Shown here: positions 58,301 through 64,000 of the stretch, piece by piece
Numbering within the stretch: position 1 is the stretch's first letter
How the letters are laid out: every line of letters begins with the position of its first letter
Source: Rhodopirellula sp. P2
GTDB taxonomy: Bacteria; Planctomycetota; Planctomycetia; Pirellulales; Pirellulaceae
DNA length: 64,000 nucleotides
Direction of reading: 5' to 3'
Assembly: GCF_028768465.1 (NCBI RefSeq)
Contig: NZ_CP118225.1
Location: 5,251,001 to 5,315,000 of the forward strand
Translations under genes and position numbers: made by a program
Notes under the pieces: generated by a model
Database searches by the model: none
The model's input: only the letters and a program-made list of their open reading frames with translations
What the model was told of the DNA's origin: nothing

Positions 58301-59081
58301 CGGGACGTACATCAACGACTTCATCAACAGTGACAGCGAATCGCACACGGTCGGCTCACTCGCGTTCGGTCTCGACGGTGAGCTGTTCGTTTCAATCGGC
58401 GACGGTGCCAGCTACAACCGAGTCGACGTCCGTGGCGACCGAGTCCAGGACATCGACAGTTTGTCAGGCAAGGTCTTGCGAATTGATCCGATCACCGGCG
58501 AAGGCCTGGCCGACAACCCGTTCTACAATGGCGATCCGGAGGCGAACCGTTCGAAGGTTTATCAACTGGGACTTCGCAACCCATTCCGAATGACGGTGGA
58601 TCCCGTCACCGGACGCCTGTTCGTGGGCGATGTTGGTTGGACGCAGTGGGAAGAGATCAACTCCGCCGGAGCCGGTGCCAACTTTGGATGGCCGTTCTAC
58701 GAAGGCGGCAGCGGAACCAGCCTCGTCAATTCCCGATACGCGAGCACTCCCGAAGGAATCGCCTTCTTTGCTCAAGACATCACGGTCACCGCATCGCAGT
58801 ACGCGCTCAATCACCAAGCCGATGGGATCAACGCCATTGTGATGGGCGACGTCTATCGAGGCAGCCTGTACGGGGACGCCTACACGGGCGACGTGTTCTT
58901 CAACGATCTGGGCCAGGGCATCGTTCGCCACGGAGACGTCGACGCCAGCGGCGCGATCACCAACGTGCAAACCTTCACCACCGGTGCTGGTGCCGTGGTC
59001 GCGATCAGCCAAGGCCCCGATGGAGCCCTGTACTACGTCGACCTCGACGATGGCCTGGTCGGACGCTGGGAAATCGTCTGA
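55314..59081 (+). CDS. Giant multidomain surface protein: DUF4347, two carbohydrate-binding modules, Calx-beta, lectin-like and PQQ-type sugar dehydrogenase domains
   Basis: 1255 residues. The N-terminus has LEPRLMLAG (20-30), the planctomycete extracellular motif. Then: DUF4347 (about 68-225; HVVSHAEAGVLQLSGQ, LLYGCDAASEAVGQDL); two copies of a calcium-dependent xylan-binding-like module (236-360, 366-490; FTNDLYQPEQGIDRN / FTNDLYENDGAIDRN and SEW[I/L]H[S/T]NG); a Calx-beta domain (496-606); an L-type lectin-like fold (about 610-820; GADGLTFTIQNDLRGS); and a soluble glucose/sorbosone dehydrogenase domain (about 825-1255; HLPTAIDWLPDGTMLVSEQG, GLRNPFRMTVDPVTGRLFVG). The ATG at 55314 precedes the basic N-terminus; the frame is open to 55227. 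Probably cell-surface or secreted, binding and oxidising polysaccharide sugars; substrate unknown. Confidence 0.88.
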   Translation: MTRFQSKRKPTFAQTQWSVEPLEPRLMLAGDAGAEVAAAAASSATDPGGASTDSDSTEAGSHPEQAADSFTEIAFIDSAVEETEQLTGWIRSGVEIVLLDQASPAIDQMTSVLASRTNVRTIHVVSHAEAGVLQLSGQRIDAEILQRHSAQLDQWRQALTDNADILLYGCDAASEAVGQDLITTLARLTSADVAASDDVTGHAALGGDWDLEFQTGNIESALLASVDRLQHVEMVLPVTVRAAGTTGDEQMQLQVNGEVVQTWNNVGGNVDTRQFQTFTYNGAVDLAIDEVRVAFTNDLYQPEQGIDRNLVVDSITANGVTIESENANTFGTGTWQEEDGVAPGFRRSEWIHSNGYFQYSSPSTTSSISIFAAGAENTETIELWIAGERAQTWQNIGGDVDTGEFVQLDFDAQTTVDISQIQIRFTNDLYENDGAIDRNVRIDRVELDGTSYQTEAEDVYSTGTWQEDGLSPGFKQSEWLHTNGHFQYGTTTTNPGTISLETSNVTIDEDAGTASIRVVRTGGADGIATVDYDTFAGSATEGVDYTRQTGTLTFADGVTEQTIVVPILDDALLETNETFNITIDNVQGGANLLVPRTATVSIVDNEVSLPDYANFADVSGLTLNGAAQQTGNTLELTPAEKNQAGSAFYSTAVNLADDGSFRTAFAFEAINGAGSDGADGLTFTIQNDLRGSAAIGGTGEQLGYQGITHSVAVEFDTYRNSLDLNANHVSILTGSVYSNLRTAVPEIDLNNGSERYVWIEYNGTSNVLAVYLAADPTQPTHALMKTTVDLQTQVGDTGFVGFTAGTGGLDNSHRILNWTVDQTAPPLDPPVVGGDEILSTTIASQLHLPTAIDWLPDGTMLVSEQGGVVKAVRAGVVSSDPFVDISGIVNGTRDRGLLDIAVHPDFANTPYVYLLFTYDPPEVNDQAAGTLAGPDGKGNRAGRLIRVTADAANNYQTAVAGSEVVLLGKNSTWENFNGFANSTFNFTEAPAGENPDGTYINDFINSDSESHTVGSLAFGLDGELFVSIGDGASYNRVDVRGDRVQDIDSLSGKVLRIDPITGEGLADNPFYNGDPEANRSKVYQLGLRNPFRMTVDPVTGRLFVGDVGWTQWEEINSAGAGANFGWPFYEGGSGTSLVNSRYASTPEGIAFFAQDITVTASQYALNHQADGINAIVMGDVYRGSLYGDAYTGDVFFNDLGQGIVRHGDVDASGAITNVQTFTTGAGAVVAISQGPDGALYYVDLDDGLVGRWEIV

Positions 59082-59787
59082 ACAACAATCCTGCCAGAGT
59101 AGAACATTTGTCCCAAATGTTTGCGTGGTTGGTGGATGTCGTTGAGCAGCGTGACGCGAATGTTTGGGAGCGGACTTGGTTGCGAGGAGGCTTGGCGGTT
59201 GAGGGCAGCCCGACGGAACAGTTGAGACAACTGTTCTACACTGGTGCTCGCAGCGTTGGGCTGGAAACAGTTGGGATGGTGGGGATTGCGACTGCGCAAC
59301 TTCTTTCCTGGAGGGAATGCAGAGGGTAGCCGGCGGTCGAGCAAAGCGAACACCGCCGGGAAGCCCCCCGATCACACGGTTGACCCTGAAGGGGTCGAAG
59401 ACTTTTACGGCCGAGTTTTCTACGACACCCTTCGGGGCCGACGCCGCGATCTTTTGTCGCTGTCCGGTGGTTTTCGCTTTGCTCGACCACCGGCTACCGT
59501 CTGTGACCACTTCGTGGCCTCACTCGCGAACGCGAGCCCCAGGGAAACCCGAGCAAAATGCGACCACCTTGATTGGACCGCTTACCACCTATTCGTCAGG
59601 CCAGGTGGGACCTGGCCTACAAGGTTGTGGCGGCAGATCGATTGCAACGTACCAATTGATTCGCTCGGTCCTTCACCAATCGTCCAACACGCCGTTCAAT
59701 AATCCTCACCGTTGACATTGGAGGCCCGCTGCGTCACGTTCGGGGACACGAAACCCTCGCAAATCCCCGCCTCAAAGCCCATTTTCC
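59082..59787. repeat. Gap holding a 175-bp element with inverted ends
   Basis: No gene. Near-perfect inverted ends (GTAGCCGGCGGTCGAGCAAA at about 59327 and TTTGCTCGACCACCGGCTAC at about 59479-59498) enclose a GC-rich core with GACCCTGAAGGGGTC. Flanking sequence includes a CAGTTGAGACAACTGTTCTA word similar to one near 37200. Confidence 0.7.
59327..59498. repeat. MITE-like element with terminal inverted repeats
   Basis: The ends are inverted copies of about 27 bp with few mismatches, and the ~115-bp interior has no coding capacity. No target-site duplication could be assigned with confidence. This structure resembles a miniature inverted-repeat element or a large structured intergenic repeat. 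Confidence 0.65.
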
Positions 59788-60993
59788 GTGTCTCTCGATC
59801 CTCAACTGCTCGCTCGCCTCAGCACCGACCCTGCCAAGCGCATTGACGAAATCATCGCCCACTATCGGCGTGAACGCCAACCGGTCGAATTGTTCGAAGC
59901 CCTCAAGATGAAAAGCCGTTTGGCGCACGGCCTGCCGATGATCGCGGATCCCGACGAACCGCTCTTGCAAGGCACGACGGACGCTGAAAAACAGCGAGAA
60001 CGGGCTCTGGAGGAAGACCTCTTGGATGCCTGTCGACAAGCCGGTGCGATGCTGATCCAAGACGGCCGCATCGCGGAAGGCTGGATGTACTTGCGGCCTA
60101 CCGGCGACACCGAACTCGCACGCCGTTTGCTCGAAGACGTCGAAATCAACGACGACAACTACGACGAGATGACTCAAGTGCTGTTGCACGAGAGCGTCGA
60201 CCTTCGCCGCGGTTACAACGCGGTGCTGCAGCACCAAGGCACCTGCAACAGCATCACGCTGTACGACCAAGCCATTGCGACGCGTTCACGAACCGACCGG
60301 CAGATCGCCGCGGAGTGTTTGCTGACCTCCTTCTACAACGAATTGCTGTCGCTCGTCCGCGATGACTTTCGCAACCGCGGCCCTGACAACGGAGTCACGC
60401 CCGAAGCCAACGAAGAAGATTCCGTGAAGCTGAACCTCGGTGAACTGATCGCCAAGTACAAATGGATTCTTGGTGGCGGTGGCTATCACCTCGACACAAC
60501 GCACCTGTCATCCACCGTCCGCTTCGCGACCGTGATTGACGATCGTGAAATGATCGATCGAGCGTTGCAGCTCTGCCAGTACGGCCGTCGCTTGCCCGCC
60601 GATTTCCAGTACCCCGGCGATGAACCGTTTGTTGATTTCTACCCCGCTCACTCCGCGTTCTTCTCGGCACTGCTCGGCCAAAGTGTCGACACGGCGCTGC
60701 GAATGTTCGAACAGAAAGCTCGCACGGTGGACGTCAACGTCGCTGGTGCAGGTGCCATCGAAACCTACATCGACTTGCTCGACCGCGTTGGCCGTCCCGC
60801 CGAAGCACTCCGCGCCGCGATCGAGTTGTTCCCGGAAGACGTGCCTGTCCAGCGAGTTCTTCCGGAATTGCTGGCGATGGCACGACGCGCCAAACAGGCC
60901 GGCGACACCTCCGGGCTGGATGCCCTGGAACAATTCTGCTTTGGGCGAAATGACTTGCTCGCCGTCGCAGCGATCGCGGCCGAAAAAGCCTGA
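59788..60993 (+). CDS. Conserved hypothetical protein, helical repeat-like
   Basis: 401 residues starting with GTG at 59788. It appears soluble and alpha-helical, with no signal peptide or membrane helix. SLDPQLLARLSTDPAKRIDE begins the protein; segments such as GWMYLRPTGDTELARRLLED and ALLGQSVDTALRMFEQKAR look like TPR/SEL1-like helical pairs. No enzymatic motif recognised. It is followed by the exonuclease-phosphatase gene at a 57-bp gap, and may be cotranscribed with it. Confidence 0.75.
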   Translation: MSLDPQLLARLSTDPAKRIDEIIAHYRRERQPVELFEALKMKSRLAHGLPMIADPDEPLLQGTTDAEKQRERALEEDLLDACRQAGAMLIQDGRIAEGWMYLRPTGDTELARRLLEDVEINDDNYDEMTQVLLHESVDLRRGYNAVLQHQGTCNSITLYDQAIATRSRTDRQIAAECLLTSFYNELLSLVRDDFRNRGPDNGVTPEANEEDSVKLNLGELIAKYKWILGGGGYHLDTTHLSSTVRFATVIDDREMIDRALQLCQYGRRLPADFQYPGDEPFVDFYPAHSAFFSALLGQSVDTALRMFEQKARTVDVNVAGAGAIETYIDLLDRVGRPAEALRAAIELFPEDVPVQRVLPELLAMARRAKQAGDTSGLDALEQFCFGRNDLLAVAAIAAEKA

Positions 60994-61050
60994 GCCCCGC
61001 ACCTGATGCTTCACCAAGTCATCCATTCATTCACTCCTGGCCAAGCCCGC

Positions 61051-62097
61051 ATGCGTTTGATCTCCCTGTGCCCCCTGGCCGTGCTCTGTTTCGCTGCGAT
61101 GGGTTTGCCCGTGAACTCAGCGGAACCGACGGAATTCAGCGTCATGACATGGAACCTGGAATGGTTCTTCGACAATCAAACCGCTGACAACCCGAGTGAA
61201 CTGGGCCGCGAAAAAAGTGCCCCCAGCCGCGAACAATGGGATTGGCGTCGCGACCGAGTGGCCGCTGCGATCGCGAAAGTGCAACCGACGATCGTTGCGT
61301 TGCAGGAAGTCGAAAGCCAAAACGTGATGTACTTCCTGACTCGAGCGATCGATCGCAATCACAATTTGAAGTACGACGACTACGTGATCAAAGGCGACGA
61401 CTTTTACACCGAACAAGACGTCGCGCTGCTAGCGACCAAGACCACCGGTGTGCAGTCCATTTCCCGAGGCGTTGTGACTCCGGCGATGAAGTCTCGCGGT
61501 TACGCATCCGTTTCAAAACACCTGTTCGCCGTCGTTGAAATCCCCGTCAACGGGAAGGTCGAACTGCTGGTGATCGCAAACTGTCACCTGCGTGCGATGG
61601 CCGAAAAAGGCGAACTGCGAGCACGCCAAGCACGGACGTTGAGTTTGTGGCTGGAACGCTTGGTCAAAGGCGTGAAGGCATCGCAAGAAGATCCCGGTCA
61701 AGCGGTTCATGTCTTGGTAACAGGGGACTTCAACACCGAGGAATTGGCGGGCCAAATCGCAGCGGACTCGGACCTGGGTGTCCTGATGTCACGCGGCACC
61801 GACGATCCCTCGGACGATTTGATTGATCTGCACAATCATATTCCACCCGGAGAGCGAACGACGCACCTGTTGCCCGGTCGCCAATTCGATCGCATTCTCG
61901 TTTCGCGAGACTTAGTCATCGACACGCCCGGCGTGGTCGACCTCTCCCTTCGCGATGTGACCGTTCGAACCGATTTGAATTTCGGCGGCGACCAAGACCC
62001 CCAAGCAGAACACTGGGACAACTACTGGAACATTCCTGATGACCAGCGTGACATCAGCGACCACAATCCCGTCCTCGCAAGGTTTCAAATTCAATGA
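61051..62097 (+). CDS. Secreted endonuclease/exonuclease/phosphatase-family protein
   Basis: 348 residues from the ATG at 61051, chosen because it begins the signal peptide MRLISLCPLAVLCFAAMGLP; an in-frame ATG at 61006 adds 15 unlikely residues. EEP-fold motifs: FSVMTWNLEWFFD, VALQEVESQNVMYF (catalytic Glu), VTGDFNTEELAGQ (Asp/Asn) and ISDHNPVLARF (Asp-His). It is likely a metal-dependent phosphodiesterase or nuclease acting outside the cytosol. It overlaps the S4-domain gene by ATGA (62094-62097). Confidence 0.87.
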   Translation: MRLISLCPLAVLCFAAMGLPVNSAEPTEFSVMTWNLEWFFDNQTADNPSELGREKSAPSREQWDWRRDRVAAAIAKVQPTIVALQEVESQNVMYFLTRAIDRNHNLKYDDYVIKGDDFYTEQDVALLATKTTGVQSISRGVVTPAMKSRGYASVSKHLFAVVEIPVNGKVELLVIANCHLRAMAEKGELRARQARTLSLWLERLVKGVKASQEDPGQAVHVLVTGDFNTEELAGQIAADSDLGVLMSRGTDDPSDDLIDLHNHIPPGERTTHLLPGRQFDRILVSRDLVIDTPGVVDLSLRDVTVRTDLNFGGDQDPQAEHWDNYWNIPDDQRDISDHNPVLARFQIQ

Positions 62098-62357
62098 GCG
62101 ATCCAACCCCTCAGCCCGACGCACCGGTTCCCGCCAACACACCCATCCCCATGGTCCGACTGGATGACTTTCTCAAACGAGAGGGTTTGGTCGGCACCGG
62201 AGGCGAAGCCAAGGTGCTGATCCAGGCCGGCGAAGTCATCGTCAACGGCGAAGTCGACACGCGTCGTCGTAAACAACTGCATGACGGCGACGTCGTGACT
62301 TTTAACGGAGAAGACTTCCCCGTCGACGTCGCCTCACTCGGCGATCCACCGATGTGA
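62094..62357 (+). CDS. Small S4-domain RNA-binding protein
   Basis: 87 residues. MVRLDDFLKREGLVGTGGEA, LIQAGEVIVNGEVDTRRRKQ and LHDGDVVTFNGEDF form a complete S4 fold like that of YaaA/RlbA proteins. About 19 low-complexity residues (TPQPDAPVPANTPIP) precede it. The family binds structured RNA, often rRNA or stalled ribosome components. It is translationally coupled to the upstream gene by a 4-bp overlap. Confidence 0.87.
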   Translation: MSDPTPQPDAPVPANTPIPMVRLDDFLKREGLVGTGGEAKVLIQAGEVIVNGEVDTRRRKQLHDGDVVTFNGEDFPVDVASLGDPPM

Positions 62358-62430
62358 CTTGAGTGGGCAAGTCGACCAACCAGCCCCAAACGGGCTGCCG
62401 ATGCCGTCGCTTTGATGTCCCCTGCTTCAC

Positions 62431-63204
62431 TCACCCGATGGCGTATTGCCCGAACCGGTTCCAGTACCCGCTGTGGTGGCCCAAAAAATTGAACTGGTTG
62501 GGCAACTCGCGGCACAGATCGTGATTCATCAAGCGGTCGCTTAGCTTTTCACACACGATCGCTCCCGTTCCAACCACGCGATCGATCACTGGTGCAACGT
62601 TCAAAATCCGATCTCGTGGGGAATACAGATTGATCAAGCGCCCGCGAAACGCGTCCGCTTGCAAGTCCCAATTCAGCCGCGACGTCATCCCACCCATCAA
62701 CAGCAGATCGTCGACACGGCAATCTCGTTCGGCCAGTTTCTCAAGCGCCGAGCGAAGCACCACGGTGCCCAACGAATGCCCAATCAAGTGCAACGGTCGT
62801 TTGCCGACACCGGGCAGATTCAGAATTTGATCGGCCAACCGAATGCCGTCCCGTCGGGCGCAGTAGTACCGATGCCGAAAACTCGCCGCACCGATCACCG
62901 CTGCCGTCCCAAAGCCTCCCGCCAAGGATCCGATGCCCACCAAAGCCCGACCGCCATGCAGAGCCGGCAAGGCGACTCGCGCCCCACGAGCCATCACGCC
63001 CACCGACGCACCAGCTTCGGCCCACGATCCCGCTGCCCAACGCACGCGATACGTGGATCCTCTCAAACCGGCCGCACGAATCAGATCGGCGTTGGGACGC
63101 GCACGGTAGCCTGCGACCACGACATGGATCGGCCCCTGACTGGACTCTTCGATCGCATCGATACGTACAGTGACGCGTGATTCTGGGACGCGGGATTCCG
63201 GCAT
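62431..63204 (-). CDS. Alpha/beta-hydrolase-like protein (DUF726-type)
   Basis: About 257 residues from the ATG at 63204 (an ATG at 63246 would add 14). The serine-hydrolase nucleophile sits in LHLIGHSLGTVVLRSAL (GHSLG), followed by LLLMGGMTSRLNWDL, the family-typical stretch after strand 6, and a likely catalytic His near HHSGYWNRFG. The central glycine/alanine-rich segment (RALVGIGSLAGGFGTAAVIG) may associate with membrane. Substrate unknown. Confidence 0.75.
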   Translation of the reverse strand: MPESRVPESRVTVRIDAIEESSQGPIHVVVAGYRARPNADLIRAAGLRGSTYRVRWAAGSWAEAGASVGVMARGARVALPALHGGRALVGIGSLAGGFGTAAVIGAASFRHRYYCARRDGIRLADQILNLPGVGKRPLHLIGHSLGTVVLRSALEKLAERDCRVDDLLLMGGMTSRLNWDLQADAFRGRLINLYSPRDRILNVAPVIDRVVGTGAIVCEKLSDRLMNHDLCRELPNQFNFLGHHSGYWNRFGQYAIG

Positions 63205-63808
63205 GCAGGACTCTTGAAACGAGAAAACGAAATCGCAGAATCGCATTCGCCGCGAACTCAGCCCCTCTAAAATACCCGATCAGGGGCTCTCAACGCAAAG
63301 CGATTCTCCCCCCTCAGTCGAGGTCATGCAGTTCTACCCCCCCCCCCTCCCTTTGGGAGAGTCGGACCGCTTCGGGCCGGGGAGGGTCACGCGCTGGATC
63401 CAATGCGGAGTCCTCCCCTCGCTTCGCTCGATCCTCCCAACGGGAGGGTGATGACAATCGCCTGGCAATCCAAGACTTAAAAACGGCACGACCTCAGTCG
63501 GCGGGCGGATCCGCTTGCCATTCAAACCTGTCAATCAGCTCCGTGATCGATCAGCGGGAAAGGTCTGTGTCCGGGACCTTTTCTGCGATTCCCTCCACGG
63601 CCAGTTCCGGCAAAAGGGACCTGACCTGATCCCCAACCGTTCCTAACTTCATTGATCCCAATCGGTTGCTCTTTCGCGGGCCGCCTTCTCCCGCTAAATC
63701 CGAAGCTTCCAATGGATGCACGTCGAGCGGCAAACTCACTAGACTATCACCGCTTCGAAACGCTTCTGACTGCCGTGCTCACACTCTCTCGAACACCCAC
63801 TTCGATTC
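63205..63808. repeat. Gap with third copy of the ~110-bp composite repeat
   Basis: The composite GGGAGGGT repeat lies at about 63340-63453 in the same orientation as the copy at 3508, preceded by a run of C (about 63337-63347). No gene is seen in the remainder. The promoter of the Hsp70 gene probably lies in 63600-63800. Confidence 0.75.
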
Positions 63809-64000
63809 ATGCCTGAATTCGGATCCGATTCGTCCTTCCCAACCGAAGCACCGGTGTGCATCGGAATCGATTTGGGAACCACGCACTCGCTGGTCAGCGT
63901 GTTTCGAAATGGCAAACCCGAACTGATCGCCAACGCCCACGGTGACATGCTCACGCCGTCCATCATTGGTGTCTTGGAAGACGGCCAGATCGTGGTCGGT
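63809..64000 (+). CDS. Hsp70-family chaperone (HscC/DnaK-like), cut by window end
   Basis: The first 64 residues of a cytosolic ATP-dependent chaperone. APVCIGIDLGTTHSLVSVFR is the phosphate-binding loop of the Hsp70 ATPase domain, and LTPSIIGVLEDGQIVVG is the next conserved segment. The LTPSIIGV continuation resembles HscC more than housekeeping DnaK, but the C-terminal part is missing. The ATG at 63809 gives a 17-residue extension before the ATPase fold. Confidence 0.87.
   Translation, partial: MPEFGSDSSFPTEAPVCIGIDLGTTHSLVSVFRNGKPELIANAHGDMLTPSIIGVLEDGQIVVG

Overview
The window looks like chromosomal DNA of a marine planctomycete close to Rhodopirellula (Pirellulaceae). This is inferred from three things. 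Two very large secreted proteins begin with the planctomycete-type extracellular motif (LEPRLMLAG at 55314; LDDRRVLAA at 50200). There is an exosortase locus and a dockerin-bearing surface protein. Most intergenic gaps are filled with short palindromic repeats. No genome search could be run, so the genus is a judgement.

Layout. 0.4-2.8 kb (minus strand): an HD-domain hydrolase, a possible tiny membrane protein and a zinc-ribbon membrane protein. 3.7-14.5 kb (plus): nucleotide-sugar genes separated by repeat-filled gaps: GDP-fucose synthase, two GDP-mannose dehydratase-like genes, a UDP-sugar dehydrogenase, dTDP-glucose dehydratase, a DegT aminotransferase and a dehydrogenase-acyltransferase fusion. 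14.6-36.2 kb (plus): a compact, visibly more AT-rich block with none of the repeat families, holding rmlA, a WecE-like transaminase, an HTTM-DCC fusion, WbqC, a NeuD-type acyltransferase, a GT56-like transferase, a flippase, a polymerase, several glycosyltransferases, FkbM methyltransferases and a carbamoyltransferase. Two genes in this block are broken (in-frame TAG at 27328; +1 frameshift near 32408). 37.5-45.3 kb: a tyrosine autokinase/chain-length protein, then an exosortase fused to an EpsI-like domain and overlapping a TPR protein. 46.9-59.1 kb: secreted and surface proteins. 59.8-64 kb: housekeeping-like genes ending in a truncated Hsp70.

How it fits together. The genes can supply GDP-fucose (gmd+fcl), a UDP-diacetamido-uronic acid (dehydrogenase, oxidase/acetyltransferase fusion, DegT aminotransferase) and dTDP-Fuc4NAc (rmlA, rmlB, WecE-like, acyltransferase). 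Many glycosyltransferases, a Wzx-like flippase and a Wzy-like polymerase would assemble and flip the repeat unit, and the BY-kinase would control chain length. No priming glycosyltransferase and no Wza-type outer-membrane exporter are seen, so the pathway is incomplete here. The exosortase locus next door suggests that surface proteins are sorted in the same cell-envelope programme, although no clear C-terminal sorting signal is visible in the window.

The strongest unusual signals are: repeat DNA expanded in frame inside rmlB (three units, 132-bp period); several related hairpin/repeat families that fill gaps but are absent from 14.5-36.2 kb; 97-bp and 161-bp tandem arrays around the surface-protein genes; and unusual domain fusions (WbpB-WbpD, HTTM-DCC, exosortase-EpsI, and DUF4347 with carbohydrate-binding, lectin and sugar-dehydrogenase domains).
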